From Neostapfia colusana (Eukaryota > Streptophyta > Magnoliopsida > Poales > Poaceae), in NCBI GenBank assembly GCA_030760725.1, contig JASWHV010000011.1, forward strand, positions 14,471,501-14,535,500: a stretch of DNA of 64,000 nt, written 5' to 3'. Positions 19,310 through 32,400 of this stretch are shown one piece after another. Both the position numbers and the translations under genes were made by a program. The notes beneath the pieces are model-generated. The model had not been told where the DNA came from, did no database searches, and was given only the letters and a program-made list of their open reading frames with translations. Positions within the stretch are counted from its first letter, which is position 1; each line of letters starts with the position of its first letter.

Positions 19310-20237
19310 ATCTCCCACTTGCACTAGAGACAATCATATAGCCAAGTTTTTCAATATTCCATCCCCTTAAGTGTGTGACCCGTTAGGTTCATGTACAGTC
19401 GGTTGTGAATGAAAACCGTTTTCAAACACAAGTCAGTAGAGGTACCTAACAGGACATACTAACTCCCGAATGTACATAAAGATCATATCGGCTGAACCTA
19501 CATACATTCACATGCTAATTCCTTTGCCACACGATACCTGTCAAGCTCAAGGCGACATACGTGCCATCCTTGTGATAGCTCGACCATTCACTCGATCAAA
19601 TAGTGGATTCAATCTATGACTAACTTTTAGTCATAATGATTAACTCGTTAATCATTTTGGCATGGCCATGCACTTTCAATCCAACTACCTCGAGGGGCCC
19701 AGAGATATCTCTCCTGTTATTTAGGAGGGGCAAATCCCATCTTGATCTGCACACATCTCATTCCATGCTTCATCATGCACCTGAAGACTATTTTTATGAC
19801 CACCCAGTTACGGAGTAGCGTTTGATAGTTTCAAAGTGCACAACTACACATAGTGAGAAACAATGGCGATCTCAGGTCAAAGAATCTAGCAGGTGTATCA
19901 CTCAAGACAAACTGATGGCACATATGTAAATAACAATCCCAACAGTGTCTCGGAATGGTTCTATCCAACACCATGTTCACTAACATGTGTTCACATTATT
20001 AATTTGATATCTCCATATCTATGATCCGTGAAACGTGATCATCAATTAATACATGTGCTAGTCTGCGTACTATCATTATCTCATATAACGATGTAGACTA
20101 GGGATCATTTTGAGTAACATTATAATTAACAAAGAGTCTCATGAACAAGTCACATACTTGATGATCAATGTGAATAATAGTTACTCAAATAGTACATAAA
20201 CATAGCTATGACACATGTCTCCCACTACACACTAGGA
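19310..20237 (-). other. Copia D 3' untranslated region
   Basis: About 930 bp between the polyprotein stop and the PPT/3' LTR. I see no gene. No conserved open frame is present on either strand. Confidence 0.7.
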
Positions 20238-23200
20238 TCACTGATGTAAGTATCTAATACCCATAGATCTCGTGTGCGTCTCATGCTTTGATTGTGGAAG
20301 AGGCTTTGTCAAGGGATCTGCCATATTCAAATCCTTATGCACCTTGCATATATTCACATCACCTCGGTCGATAATCTCTCGAATCAGATGATAGCGTCGT
20401 AGTATATGTTTGGATCTTTTGTGTGATCTAGGCTCCTTTGCCTGTGCAATGGCTCCATTATTGTCGCAATAGAGATCCACATGTCCGGACGCACTAGGAA
20501 CAACACCCAACTCAGAAACAAATTTTCTGATCCAAACAGCTTCCTTTGCAGCTTCAGAAGCTGCAATATACTCCGCCTCCGTCGTTGAATCTGCTACTGT
20601 GTCTTGCTTGGAACTTCTCCAGCTCACTGCCCCTCCATTGAGGCAGAACACAAAACCGGATTGCAATCTAGAGTCATCCTTGTCTGTTTGGAAGCTAGCA
20701 TCGGTGTAACCTCTTACAACGAGCTCTTCTTCACCTCCAAACACTAGGAATACATCCTTAGTTCTTCTCAAGTACTTAATAATGTTTTTGACAACTGTCC
20801 AATGAGCCTCACCATAATCTGATTGATACCTGCTCGTAACACTTAGAGCATAGGATACATCTGGGCGTGTACAGAACATGGCATACATGATAGATCCAAT
20901 AGCCGAAGCATAAGGAATCACTCTCATCCTCTTTTGCTCATCAGGCGTCGAAGGACACTGACTTTTGCTTAGAGTGATGCCATGTGACATTGGCAAGAAA
21001 CCTTTCTTAGAATCTTGCATATTGAACCGATTCAATATCTTGTCAATATATGTGTCTTGGCTTAATCCAATTAACCTTTTAGATCTATCTCTATATATCT
21101 TTATGCCCAAAATGTACGCTGCCTCTCCTAAATCCTTCATTGAGAAACTTTTCCTTAATGAGGATTTAACAGCATCTAGTACTGGAATGTCATTTCCGAT
21201 CAACAATATGTCATCTACATATAGGACCAGAAATATAAGTGCGCTCCCACTAACCTTCTTGTAAATACAAGGTTCTTCTACGTTCTTGATGAAACCAAAC
21301 CCTTTGACCACTTCATCAAAACGTAGATTCCAACTCCGAGATGCTTGCTTCAATCCATAGATGGACTTTTGAAGTTTGCATATTTTTCTAGCATTTTTAG
21401 GATCAACAAAACCCTCAGGTTGTGTCATGTACACATCCTCAGTCAGACTCCCATTAAGAAAGGCTGTTTTGACATCCATCTGCCATATTTCATAATCAAA
21501 ATATGCAGCAACTGCTAGGAGAATCCGAACAGACTTTAGCATAGCGACGGGCGAAAATGTTTCATCATAATCAACACCTTGAATTTGTTTGAAACCTTTC
21601 GCCACCAATCGTGCTTTATAGATATGAACTTTTCCATCCATATCAGTCTTTTTCTTGAAAATCCATTTGCAATCGATCGGTCTCACACCATCGATTGGAT
21701 CAACCAAGTTCCAAACTTGATTCTCATGCATGGATTCTATTTTGGATTCCATGGCTCCAAGCCATTTCTCAGAGTCGGGTCCCATTGTTGCTTCGGTGTA
21801 GGTCACAGGCTCATTATTGTCCAACAATACCATGTCCTGTGGTTCCGTGGTTAGGAGTGTCAACTTTTCAGTTGCACGACGTACTCTTGTAGACCTTCGT
21901 GGGTCTGGTGTTTCATGAAGTGGTTGTACAACATCTTGTACATCCTGTATAGGATTAGAGGGTGCCGAAACATTTTCAGATATTTCTTGAATTTCTTCAA
22001 GATGCACCTTGCTCCCACTAACTCTTTTTGAGAGAAACTCTTTCTCCAAGAAGACACCATTGCGAGTAGTAAACACTTTACCCTCCGTTTTATTATAAAG
22101 ATAATATCCTTTGGTTTCCCTAGGTTATCCCACAAAGAAGCATTTGTCTGATTTGGGAGTAAGTTTGTCTGACTTCAAACGTTTGACATAAGCATCACAT
22201 CCCCAAACTTTGAGGAAAGACAATCCGGGACGTTTCCCGGTCCACATCTCATATGGTGTCTTCTCAACAGACTTAGTTGGGACTCTGTTTAGTGTAAACG
22301 CAGCAGTTTCAAGAGCATAACCCCAAAAGGATAGTGGAAGATCAGTCTGGCTCATCATCGACCTAACCATGTCTAACAAGGTTCGGTTCCTCCGCTCGGT
22401 CACCCCATTCCATTGGGGTGTTCCAGGTGGAGTCAACTGTGGAACAATTCCACATTGTTTTAAATGATCATAAAATTCATGGCTCAAATATTCACCCCCA
22501 CGATCAGATCGTAGAAGTTTAATTGTCTTGCCCAACTGATTTTGTACTTCATTCTGAAATTCTTTGAACTTTTCAAGAGATTCAGACTTGTGCCTCATTA
22601 GATAGACATATCCATATCTACTAAAGTCATCGGTAAAAGTAATGAAATACTGAAAACCACCTCTAGCTACCGAACTCATTGGTCCACATACATCAGTATG
22701 TATTAGTCCCAACAAGTCACTTGCCCTCTCACTTTGACCAGTGAAGGGTGCTTTGGTCATCTTCCCAAGCAAACAAGACTCGCATGTGTCAAGTGATTCA
22801 AAATCAAATGAACTTAACAAACCATCTTTATGGAGTTTCTCAATGCGTTTCTCATTTATATGACCTAAGCGACAATGCCACATAAAAGTGGGATTTAGAT
22901 CATTTCGTCGAGCCCTTTTTGTATTAATGTTATAGACTGTTTTATTCTCAAGATCGAGAACATATAATCCATTCACTAATGGACATTGAGCATATAAAAT
23001 ATTATTATAATAAATAGAACAACATTTGTTCTTTATTATAATCTCATAACCATTAACTTCTTCCAAACATGAAGAAGATATAATGTTCTTGCTCAAAGAA
23101 GGAATGCAATAACAATTATTTAATTCCAAAACTAATCCTGAGGGTAATGACAAGTGATAAGTTCCGACAGCTATGACAGCAACCTTTGTTCCATTGCCGA

Positions 23201-24188
23201 CCCGAACATCCAACTCGCCTTTTGCAAATCTTCTACTCTCACTTAGACCCTGCAACGACTTGCAAGTGTGAATCATTGATCCGGTATCAAATACCCATGA
23301 TTCACTAGAAGATGTAGCAATGTTGATTTCTATAACATTTATACCTGAAGTGGAAGTCTCACTCCCTTTCTTCTTCTTATCCTCCAAGTACTTCTTGCAG
23401 TTCCTAGACCAATGCCCCTTAGCATGACAGTGGAAGCATTCATCATTAGGAGAAGGGCCTGATTTGTCCTTTGGCTTTCAGCTTGAAGACTCATTGGGAA
23501 CCTTTCCCTTGCCTTTAGGATGCATCACACGCTTCCTCTTTTTATTCTCCTTTTGAACCATCATCACATGAGTGGTGTTTTTCTTAATGCTTTCCTCGGC
23601 TGTTTTAAGCATCCCATGCAATTCAGACAATGTTTTCTCCATGCCATTCATTTGATAATTCAATATAAATGGCTCATAGCTCAGTGGGAGTGACTGGAGA
23701 ATAACGTCAATAGCCAGGTCATCCTTGAGTTCAGAACCAAGTTTGTCCAAAGTCTCAATGTAACCAATCATCTTGATTACATGGGGACTGACTGGGCTAC
23801 CTTCTGCCAGCTTGCATGAGAACAAGGACTTTGAGATGTTGTACCTCTCAGCCCTTGCTTGGTTCTCAAACATCCCACGTAGTCCCTGAATCATAGAATA
23901 AGCATTTGCATGCTCATATTGTTTCTATAGATCAGGGGACATTGTGGCAAGCATGAGGCAGCTTGCATTAAGCGCATCATCGCAGTGCTTCTCATAAGTC
24001 CTACGAGTTGCGGCATTTGCATCATCGGGGAGGTCATTGGGGTATGGTTGCTCAAGAACATACTCAATTTTCTCTTGCCTGAGAACAATTCTCAGGTTGC
24101 GGTACCAATCAATAAAGTTAGCTCCATTGAGCTTTTCTTTCTCAAGCGCAGATCGTAAATTGAAACCGGAATTGTTACTAGCAGACAT
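20238..24188 (-). pseudogene. Copia D gag-pol polyprotein, one frame with three nonsense codons
   Basis: A single 1,317-codon frame from the ATG at 24186-24188 to 20238. It is interrupted only by TAG (23925-23927; G has CAG), TGA (23478-23480; G has TCA) and TAA (22125-22127, in the position of a conserved Tyr after CFFVG). Order: Gag capsid; zinc knuckle (23397-23438); protease WVFDTGS (about 23290); GAG-pre-integrase WHCRLGHINEKR and CESCLLGKM; integrase core with FTDDFSRYG, SDRGGEYLS and the NGVTERRNRTL glutamate; RT with YVDD at 21210-21221; RNase H ending TKPLPQSKHETHTRSMG. No frameshift is seen. The protein would normally be cut into capsid, protease, integrase and RT-RNase H. Confidence 0.93.
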
Positions 24189-25573
24189 GATCTACAATAG
24201 AAAATAAATATGCAAGGTTTTAGCACTATGTTATGTACCAATCTTTTATTAACAGTTTAATAAAAGACACCACCACTATATGAGCATCGTCCTCCCTCTA
24301 ACGACATATAGTGGTCCAAGATCCATATTCACTAATTCCTAGTGAGCTTTGGCTTCACTGCTAGAAAATTAGTGACATAGGTAAACAACCATTGTTAATC
24401 ATATCTCTATATGATTCTTGTTTGTTGGGTGACATCCAATGCCCCGGCTCCCAACACTATGCCATAAAGCCCAAAACCGTTTTGATAGCTTTGTTGAGTA
24501 AACCAATACTATGCATGTGAATGTCCAACATTCACCCTATTCATTATGATAGATGACGGTATTTTGCTTTGGCAAACCTACCATACAACGATCAAAACAA
24601 CATAGGTGCAGCTATAGGTAAATGGCATCAAATACTCAGCTTTTCCGAGGAAAGCTATTCTATCATGACAAAACATCCACCATATGAAAAGCATGAAAAG
24701 AATAGTAAAACATCACAAGCATACAATCATATCATATATGTGAATAGTATGGCCTTTAGGATCATAGTGGTCTCCATCACCATGGTTCCATCATGATCTA
24801 CACCCCATGTCTCCCTTCTTATGGTGATCACCATCGCCATCATGCTTGAGGTTTCTCAATGAATATAAAAGACGCTAATACATCTAATAGCTATCAAATA
24901 AATTACATGAGAGATCAGGCATCACAGGGCGACACGCAGGTCGTTATACAAATATGTGACAACCTCAACCCGGTTATGTTAAATTTGCAACACGCAGGCT
25001 GCACGAATTTTACACACAGATTATCACATCATATTTAGGCCATACCATTCACATCATTCCCTGCAAAAACAAGTTAAGCGTAGAACGATGTCTATCGCGA
25101 AACAACTTAATGATGTCACTATAGCAGATAGCAACGGGCGGGGGGTCGAGGGGGGAGCCGCCCCCCGCGGGTTTCAGGGCAGCGCCCTGAACACCAAACG
25201 GAATTACATAGATCGCATCTATGAAATCACTATGAAAATCTCATCGAATCGATCAGATCAACCCGAATTTGAGCCATTCAGAATGCCTCAATTTTCATCG
25301 TGATTGGTTATCCACGAGAAGATCGCGACACATGACCGTGATCTGTTGGCTCAATCTGTTAGCTATGTACACTATTAGTCCCGATGGTGATTCCAGCCGG
25401 TAGGGACAGGTTGCGCACACAGCAGAGAAGGAGCACGAACTAATCCTTTAGTCATATGATGGCAATCTACTCTAACCAATTCCAAACCCCAAAAGCCAAA
25501 CTATAAAAATTCATCATATGAACTTGTCTGCAGTAGATCGCATCTAAGATCCAGACCAAAAACTACGCAAGTC
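24189..25573 (-). other. Copia D leader with GC-rich hairpins
   Basis: About 1.4 kb untranslated between PBS and gag. The gag ATG follows TTTTCTATTGTAGATC, a splice-acceptor-like tract. At 25136-25190 a G/C-run region can fold as two hairpins (GGGGGG pairing CCCCCC; CAGGGC pairing GCCCTG). No gene is supported; the open frames here are short and not kept in G. Confidence 0.7.
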
Positions 25574-25586
25574 GGCTCTGGTACCA
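25574..25586 (-). promoter_or_regulatory. Primer-binding site of copia D
   Basis: TGGTACCAGAGCC on the minus strand, one base from the 5' LTR. It differs from the usual initiator-Met PBS by one base (TGGTATCAGAGCC). Confidence 0.88.
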
Positions 25587-25587
25587 C

Positions 25588-26015
25588 TGTAGGGAAATAG
25601 GGATGCGCTACTCTAGCAATTCGACCGTATCACCCAGGAAACATGCGAGTAAGAAGGTCATGGATCGTTACCACTAGACGCGCAGCGCAGCGGATCGTAG
25701 ATGCGCGTCGTAGCCGATCAGCCAGCAGTAACAGCAGCGCCTCCACGGAGTCCACACGTACAGGGAGGAACGCCGTGCGTCGGTGTGCTAGCACCGTGCG
25801 CGCGGCAGGGGTTTCGGTGGCTGACCTGCGAGGGGCGGCGGCTGGGACTGCTATCTGGTAGAGTCCTCTGTCCCTAACCCTACCCCTCATATTTATAGGC
25901 GCGCTAATGGGCTTTTAGGTCACAGGCCCATTAGTACCTTAATTTCATATGGATCAAATATCCATCAGGCCTTTATCCTAATTGTTATGATTGCCTCTTG
26001 GGCATATCACCAACA
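25588..26015 (-). repeat. 5' LTR of copia D
   Basis: 428 bp, matching 18881-19309 with about a dozen differences and one 1-base gap by eye. The antisense TATAAATAT is at 25889-25897. Confidence 0.94.
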
Positions 26016-28140
26016 CCAAGCCCCCTTCCTTGCTGCCAAGTTGCCAAGTCCCCCCCCCTTGCCAGAATTTGGCCACCGTCGAGCCCCGTCGAGCCCCGCC
26101 GTCGCCGGAGAAGAAGCCCGACGATCTGTCCTACCAAAATTTTCCATAGAAAAATTTCCCACTGCTGCCATTGCTAGGAGGAAGTCCCTGCCACCAAAAG
26201 GAAGTGAGGTAGGTCCCCATTACCCATCTTACGACGTCGCCGCTGTTTCTACGCATCCGTATTCTTCGCCCCCTTCGAGCAGAAACTTTTACGTATGGAC
26301 AGATCGTGTTTTGATCGTTTTTTGACGGTGGAATTGATATAGATCTTGAGTCAAGATCATCACCACGTCCACACTTGATCCCTACACCCTTGTTCATCAT
26401 AAAACCCCATGAAAGCCCGTTAAAACATGCAAAAACATGTACAAACTTGTTTAATAAAACAGCACCATAGGATTTGCATTCATCTACCCCCATCGCATCT
26501 TGAGTAAAGTTTGTGCATGATGATTGATTGTTGTGAATTTTGTATGTGCATGATCGTGAGTAGAAGAACAAGCTCAAGAGGCCATCTATGAGGAACTACA
26601 GCACCAAGACTTTGAGACGCTTGAACAACAAGAACCACGGGAGCAAGGCAAGTGCCCCTTGACCATATTGATCCCATGTTTTGAAACTGTTTTGTTTGCG
26701 AAAAATCGTATGCTTGAGTCAACTTGATGGGACACCCTTTTATAGGAGTTTACTAGTTTTTTAACCATCCTTGTCGCCGGGAAAGTTGATGAGTCGGGTA
26801 TGGTCATTTTTCCGTTTTGCTTCGCTTAATTCACGGGATACGGGAAGCTGAAATAAAACATGTCTAGCTACTGCACTCATATGAATAATGATGATGAGAA
26901 CTTGATGTTAATGAGCATGGAATCGAGGAGATCTAGGCAAGCTTGGTTCATGGATGTTGCTGAATGAGATGGTTGTTTACTTGCCGTATATCTAAGGACC
27001 GGTTCATGCCAGCACATACCAGGAAAACAGTGCCACCACAAGGCCAAATATGGGTGCGGCTTAGCTTACTAATTAGGTGGGTTGCTAGCTTGTTACGGAC
27101 CGTTGGATGGGGCGGGGAATGGGAGTCGAGAGGGACTGCCCTGGGAACTGCATGGCACAAAAGGGGACCCGTGGGTGGAGAATGGTGATTCAAGCCTGCC
27201 GGTGAAACCTCAGTGAGTCCATACATCTAGTAGCCTTTTTGTAAAGGCTATTTTGTGATCTCTTGGCCATACACCGACGGTTGTGTACTGCTATAATGGA
27301 GGTTCTGCACTCATTGACGGGTGACGAAATCACGAATTTGTGGGTAAGGTGGTGCCACCTCTGGGAGTGTAAAACTATCATGATAGCCGTGCTTCTGGTC
27401 ACTAGCACCTGGCCAACTTCCATGATTAGAGGGAAAACTTGGGATGGTTATTCGGTATGGTTATGGTATGGTCATTGGGATTGGTTTTGGGACTGTTTCA
27501 AGTCATAACAACGAGTTTGGTTTTGGCTATATGAATATGAGATGGTTATGAATATTTATGAGCATGAGATGAACTTGAGAAAGATTAATGGATGAATGAG
27601 ATTTGATAAATGGTAAATTATGATGAAAGAATGTTGCTTTTTTACTTGGTTATATTGGGATCAAATTCATCTAGACTTAGTTGCTGTTTTTACCATGTTT
27701 GTGAAATAAAATTTGCTTGTTGCAATGAGCCTTTTTATTTCCTACCTTGTTGAAAGCTACATGTCATACTTTTCCCGTACTTGCTGAGTACGACATGTAC
27801 TCACCCTTGCATTACCACATAAACATCAGCTACAGGAGATGAGTACTTCGAAGACCATGTGGAGTACTAGGTGTGCGAACTACCATCAACATGCCTGTGG
27901 AGTTGAAGATTGGAGCCTACTGTTTAGTTATTTCCGTTGTCATTTTGAGACTTCCGCTGCAAGAATAAGTTAGATATTCATGAGTGAGACAATGAGTCGA
28001 TGTAATAAAGTACTTCAACACTATTTATTCGTGGTTATATTCTAAATTCAGTTTGTGAAATACATGTGTATGTGTGATGAACATCCTGGGCACACATATG
28101 CATTCACTTGGTTCTATTTTCAGAACCGGGTGTCACAGAT

Positions 28141-28157
28141 TGGTATCAGAGCCACGT
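28141..28157 (+). promoter_or_regulatory. Primer-binding site of B2
   Basis: TGGTATCAGAGCCACGT begins three bases after the LTR end, complementary in its first part to the initiator-Met tRNA 3' end. The 250 bp from here to ORF0 contain no gene. Confidence 0.9.
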
Positions 28158-28408
28158 TGACCGTAGGATGCAAGCCTAGGTAGAATGGACACTCTAAAAC
28201 ACATAGTAACACCCCTCTAAACAGTTATTTTCGAAAATTGCTTGCTGCTGCACTTTACTTGTTAATTCAGCCACCGCAAAGTGCTATTTTCAGCCCCTCT
28301 TTTTCTCTACTATTGGACAGCAACATTTTTGTTTTCTTGCTTCATAGCTTCTGAAGTTATGGAGTTATTTCTTCCGTCTCTAAAAATTTCCTCATGTTTT
28401 ATTTATAG

Positions 28409-29386
28409 ATGTCAGTGACTAGGAGCACAGCACGCATAAGGACTCGTCCACCACCTCGTAGGAGTGCACTTAACCCCATTGAGGTGTCCGATGGACCATA
28501 TTGGGAGGAGGTGAAGATGGAACCTCATGCTGAAGATGAAGTCAATAGCTCTATGCATGAGGAAGAGGATCCGGAAGAGGTGGAACCATTCGAAAATGGC
28601 ATGGAGGATGATTCATAAGAACGGCATTGGTACGCACCTTAGGAGAAGATTTATGCGGGCTTGCACCCCTTGGAGCCTCATGAAGCTATGTCGGGAGGAG
28701 ATGAATCCGAAGAGGAGCCACCCCATGCTGAGAATGAGAATGAAGGTGATTAACGGGCCAACCGTTCAGTTCAAGAATTTTGGTCCGACGGGATGGAAGG
28801 AGGACACATATCCAAGGAGCTCAAAGAATTTTTGGATTACTGCAGCTTATACCCGGAGTATGTTCTCAAGAAAGTCCCTCGTCTCAGACATGAAGAGTGG
28901 AAGGCTGAGGTAACCATCCTATCTAACGGTAGGGTTGTCACACGGCACTTCACACACACACACGGAGAGCTACAAGGGCAGAAGCTATTGATGATGCTGC
29001 ATGGGATGCAGTCACCGGACTGTGCTACGCTTTCCGTGAGCAGCTTGAGAACGCTACCTTTGGGCTGCACCTGTATCGGAAGAGTGGTACTAGGAAGATT
29101 ATTAGACCCCATGGAGGAGCTCTTTATAACCCACAAGCTGCTGACAAGTCTCAGAGGTTGCTAGTGGAGTTAGGAAACCGCTATGCAAGCAGCACAAGAA
29201 GAAATCCGTTACCTCCGCAAGAAGCTGTACTTGCTGGAAAAACAAGAGGAGACTTGTGCCAACGCAGGAACAAATGGAGCACCAGCGTCATCTATCCCTA
29301 CATGGACTGCCGACTCACCATCGTGTGCGCCCATGTATGCACCACCCCCGTCACACGGTGAGAACAGCAGCGTTTCTCTCGATTAA
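28409..29386 (+). pseudogene. ORF0 of B2, decayed
   Basis: Homologue of the F ORF0 at 17495-18242 and the only family-B copy showing the N-terminus (MSVTRSTARIRTRPPPRR, basic, then an acidic stretch DEVNSSMHEEEDPEEVEPFE). The ATG directly follows TGTTTTATTTATAG. The start frame has TAA at 28616-28618 and further stops near 28636 and 28751. It then reads the conserved LKEFLDYC and EEWKAEVTI segments, and is shifted by a 2-base gain in a CA run at about 28951-28966. The coiled coil and TWTADSP end (29183-29386) are back in the starting frame. Element C is inserted about 40 bp downstream. Confidence 0.8.
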
Positions 29387-29424
29387 GTTTAGGTTTCCAT
29401 TAAATAAAGTTGTAATAAGAATGC

Positions 29425-32400
29425 TGTAAGGGCCTAAGTTTTTGGGCATACATTCAATGTGTTCATCACCACACACACACACACTTCATTTGAAGAAACT
29501 TGATGAATACATTTGAAGAGCAAGTAAACACCATCAACATGATCATTAGGGAATAAACTCACAAAATGTAAAAGTGGTATTTCCCACATGCATCATATAG
29601 GGGCTGGGCATATGAAAAACTCCTACACCTTGCTAGGAATGTCCATGCCAAATTTCACCCAAATTCAAAACCTTTTGAAGTCTTTTTGGGTATAACTAGA
29701 AAGAGGGTGGTTTGAACTCAAATTCAAATTCAAACTGCTTCCATCCCATGAATTCAAAAGTGGGAGGCATATTATTACTCAGCACATTTTTGTGAGCTCA
29801 CACACCAATTTTCACTCCATTTGGGGTTGATCTTTACATGAGCTAAGTTTAGCAAATTCAAACTATATTGGAATTTCAAACTGCATATGTGCTGAAATTT
29901 AGTCAAACACTTCACAATTTGAATTCTACCAATTCCAAATGGGCATGTGATAGATAATTCAAATCCTAGAGGGTATTATGGGGATTACTGTTTGGAGCAG
30001 TAGAGGAAAGTTAATTTCAGAGGTTAAAACTTGGGTGGGACCCACATGTCAGCTGCACAGTTCAAAGAACCGACTGAGGACACCGAGTACTGGGGTCTCG
30101 GGCTCTCGCAGCGGTCGCCACCGCGCCAGGCCAGCGAGGCCAGCAGCTGCTTGCCGCCCACGCCGCTGAACCGCCTCCCTGGGCCCTTATCTAGGCGCCC
30201 AAGCCGTCCCCGGTGTTTCTAACCACAGTTCCAACATGCTCTTACCCAGTAAACCGAAACACCTCGCCGCTCGGCTGAGCTCTTGGTCCCTCGTCGCCCG
30301 GCCGATCCTGTGGTTTTCACGGCAATCTGAGACCATCACCGGGTGCGCCGAGTCTTCCTTGACGCCCTAGCACCAGTTCCAGACCCTGATCAACCCTTCC
30401 CGAGCTCCACCGCGACGTTCTTTCGTTCCCCGGTTCAGCTCGAGCCGCCGTCACGGGGACGACCCGTCCGGCCACCACAGCCTGCCGTTCTCCGAGCTGT
30501 GAATAGCAAAAAGGTTCACCTTCAGTCCCTCCTTCATTACCGCAAGCCCCGGCGGCGTGACATAAACTACTCACGCCGGAATTTCACAATTTTGCGACGG
30601 TATACAAAAAGGATGCCCGGACCGATCCGAAAAATTCATAGTACACACCACACCACTCATCCCCTCACGAGGGGAAACACTTCTAGGTGTCCGTACGAGT
30701 CCATAGGAGCAGAAACCACAAAGAACCATTGGGGGGAACCACTGTTCTTCGAGTTTTAGGAGAATTCCCTATTTCTGGCCTAGGTCGCACGGTGACAGCC
30801 CAGTACAGCAATTTCCGAGCTCCGTGGAACTCATGTCGATCTTTCCTAGGGTCCACTGATGCTCGACAACCATTTGCTCGATCGTTTGGGATGCTAGGAG
30901 GGCCGGCCGACACGGCCGAAGTTCTTCCGAAGCCTCCGCTCGTCACCGACTATGTGCCGGTGATTTTCATGACGAGCTGAGCCCAGCATCGTGTTCCCCG
31001 GATGGATTTAGGCAGAGGCGGCCAAAATCATAGAGTTTGGTGCACTGCAGAGGCCACCGGCGAGCTCTCCGGCGAGGGGTCGCGGCGGCCGAGCGCGGGA
31101 GGCCGGAGGTAGACAAAGCCCCTGGTCCCATGTGTCAACGGCAGATATTTTAAAAACCGGGATTCGCTGTGGCACCGGATCGGGTGCGGCTGCGTGCGAA
31201 AGATTCCGTAGCCTCGTGTGTCGACCGCTGAGAAGTTGACACGTAGCCCCGGTCCCACGCGCAGCGGTTTAAACTTTTTCCCAATTTTCAGATTTAGTTC
31301 AAACTTCAAACCCACCAACTTTGGCTAGAAAACTCCAAATTGAGTGAACCAAATTTTGCTGGATTCAGCTCTCTGAGCACTTTCCAGCAAATCAAGTTTC
31401 ACTTCATGAAAATCCTTAGTTCTCCAGAATTAATTCTTCAAAGTTTAAACTGTTTAGAATTTTAATTGGAGAACCCTTTGGAGGAAAATTCTAAAATTTT
31501 GCTGAGATGTTCACCAAAATGTCTCTGAGCTACCATAAAAATTTTAGATCCATTTGAGCTCATTTGATCCACCTAATGGTGTGATTAATAAAACTGTTCC
31601 AGAGAAAATGGAAAATGTCCAGAAACATTTTCAGAATTTCTCTGAATTTGTTTAGCTCATATCTCTATCTAGGAACCTTCAAATTAAGTGAGATCAACTC
31701 CATTAGAACCCTCTGAAAATCTAGTTTTCAGAAAGTCATGGCTTGCTCCATGAAAATCCCTAGAACACCCTAAGAGCTCCAATTAAGGTCAAGTACATAG
31801 TTATTTGTGGAGAGCTCAAATGAGCTTTGCTGCAAATAAGACTTGGCCAAGTCTCTGTTTAGGTTGTATCCAAACCACAGTAAAAAATTTAGAGTCTTTG
31901 GGTCGGTCTAGTAGGACTTATAGTCTCCACAACTTTTACCTTCAATTCAAATGCATCTAAATTGACACATGTTTATATTTATCATATGTAGTCACTAAGG
32001 TTGAGGAGGAACCCGAAGTCTTATACTTCTTTACTCCGGAAGAGCAGCTAGCCTATGGCCAAGATCAGCAAGGCAAGCTCCGGTTTGCATTAACCCTTTT
32101 TATAAATTTTATTGTTTTGAGAACTTACTTTGAGCATCCACTTGTTTCTTGCACTAGAGTCTTGTTTGAAACCCAAATGCATAGCCAAGAAAACCATGGG
32201 TTGGGATTAGGATTGAAAACCTCGTTTAGCTACCGCAATGCTAAGATAGTGTAGCATTCGGTACAAGCCGAGTAGTTAGAACTACTCGCGAGGATAGACT
32301 AGAGGCACTTGACTCGGGTAAAGATAGCAAATGAAACACATGGCAAGAAAAATGAGACCGAGTGGAGAGTAAGGGCAGCAGGACTTTGGGGCCTGGGTGC

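Larger units (their letters stand above)
18881..26015 (-). mobile_element. Complete antisense Ty1/copia element 'D'
   Basis: 7,135 bp with LTRs at 25588-26015 (5', minus sense) and 18881-19309 (3'), flanked by the 5-bp duplication CCAAG (18876-18880, 26016-26020). LTRs start TGTTGGTGATATGCCC in the element's sense. PBS and PPT are in place. One polyprotein frame spans gag, protease, integrase, RT and RNase H with three nonsense codons. RT and RNase H motifs resemble the Angela/Tork/TAR group of plant copia elements, by recognition only. The two LTRs differ at roughly a dozen positions by eye, which suggests a fairly recent insertion. Confidence 0.95.
18243..28137 (+). repeat. 5' LTR of B2, split by copia D
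   Basis: LTR sequence occupies 18243-18880 and 26016-28137 (with 26016-26020 being D's duplicated CCAAG), about 2.75 kb once D is removed. It starts TGTAACACCC and ends GGGTGTCACA at 28137. A TTTATAAC box near 18816 may be the TATA element. It holds the CTATCATGATAG palindrome (27375-27386) and the TGAGTAC hairpin (27785-27803). The neighbouring CTCTGCAGAG palindrome of B1 is broken here. Confidence 0.9.

Noticed and set aside
30317..31318. Frames in the GC-rich part of C's LTRs (30317-31318, 40989-42324)
   Set aside because: Frames are interrupted differently in the two LTRs and no domain is recognisable.
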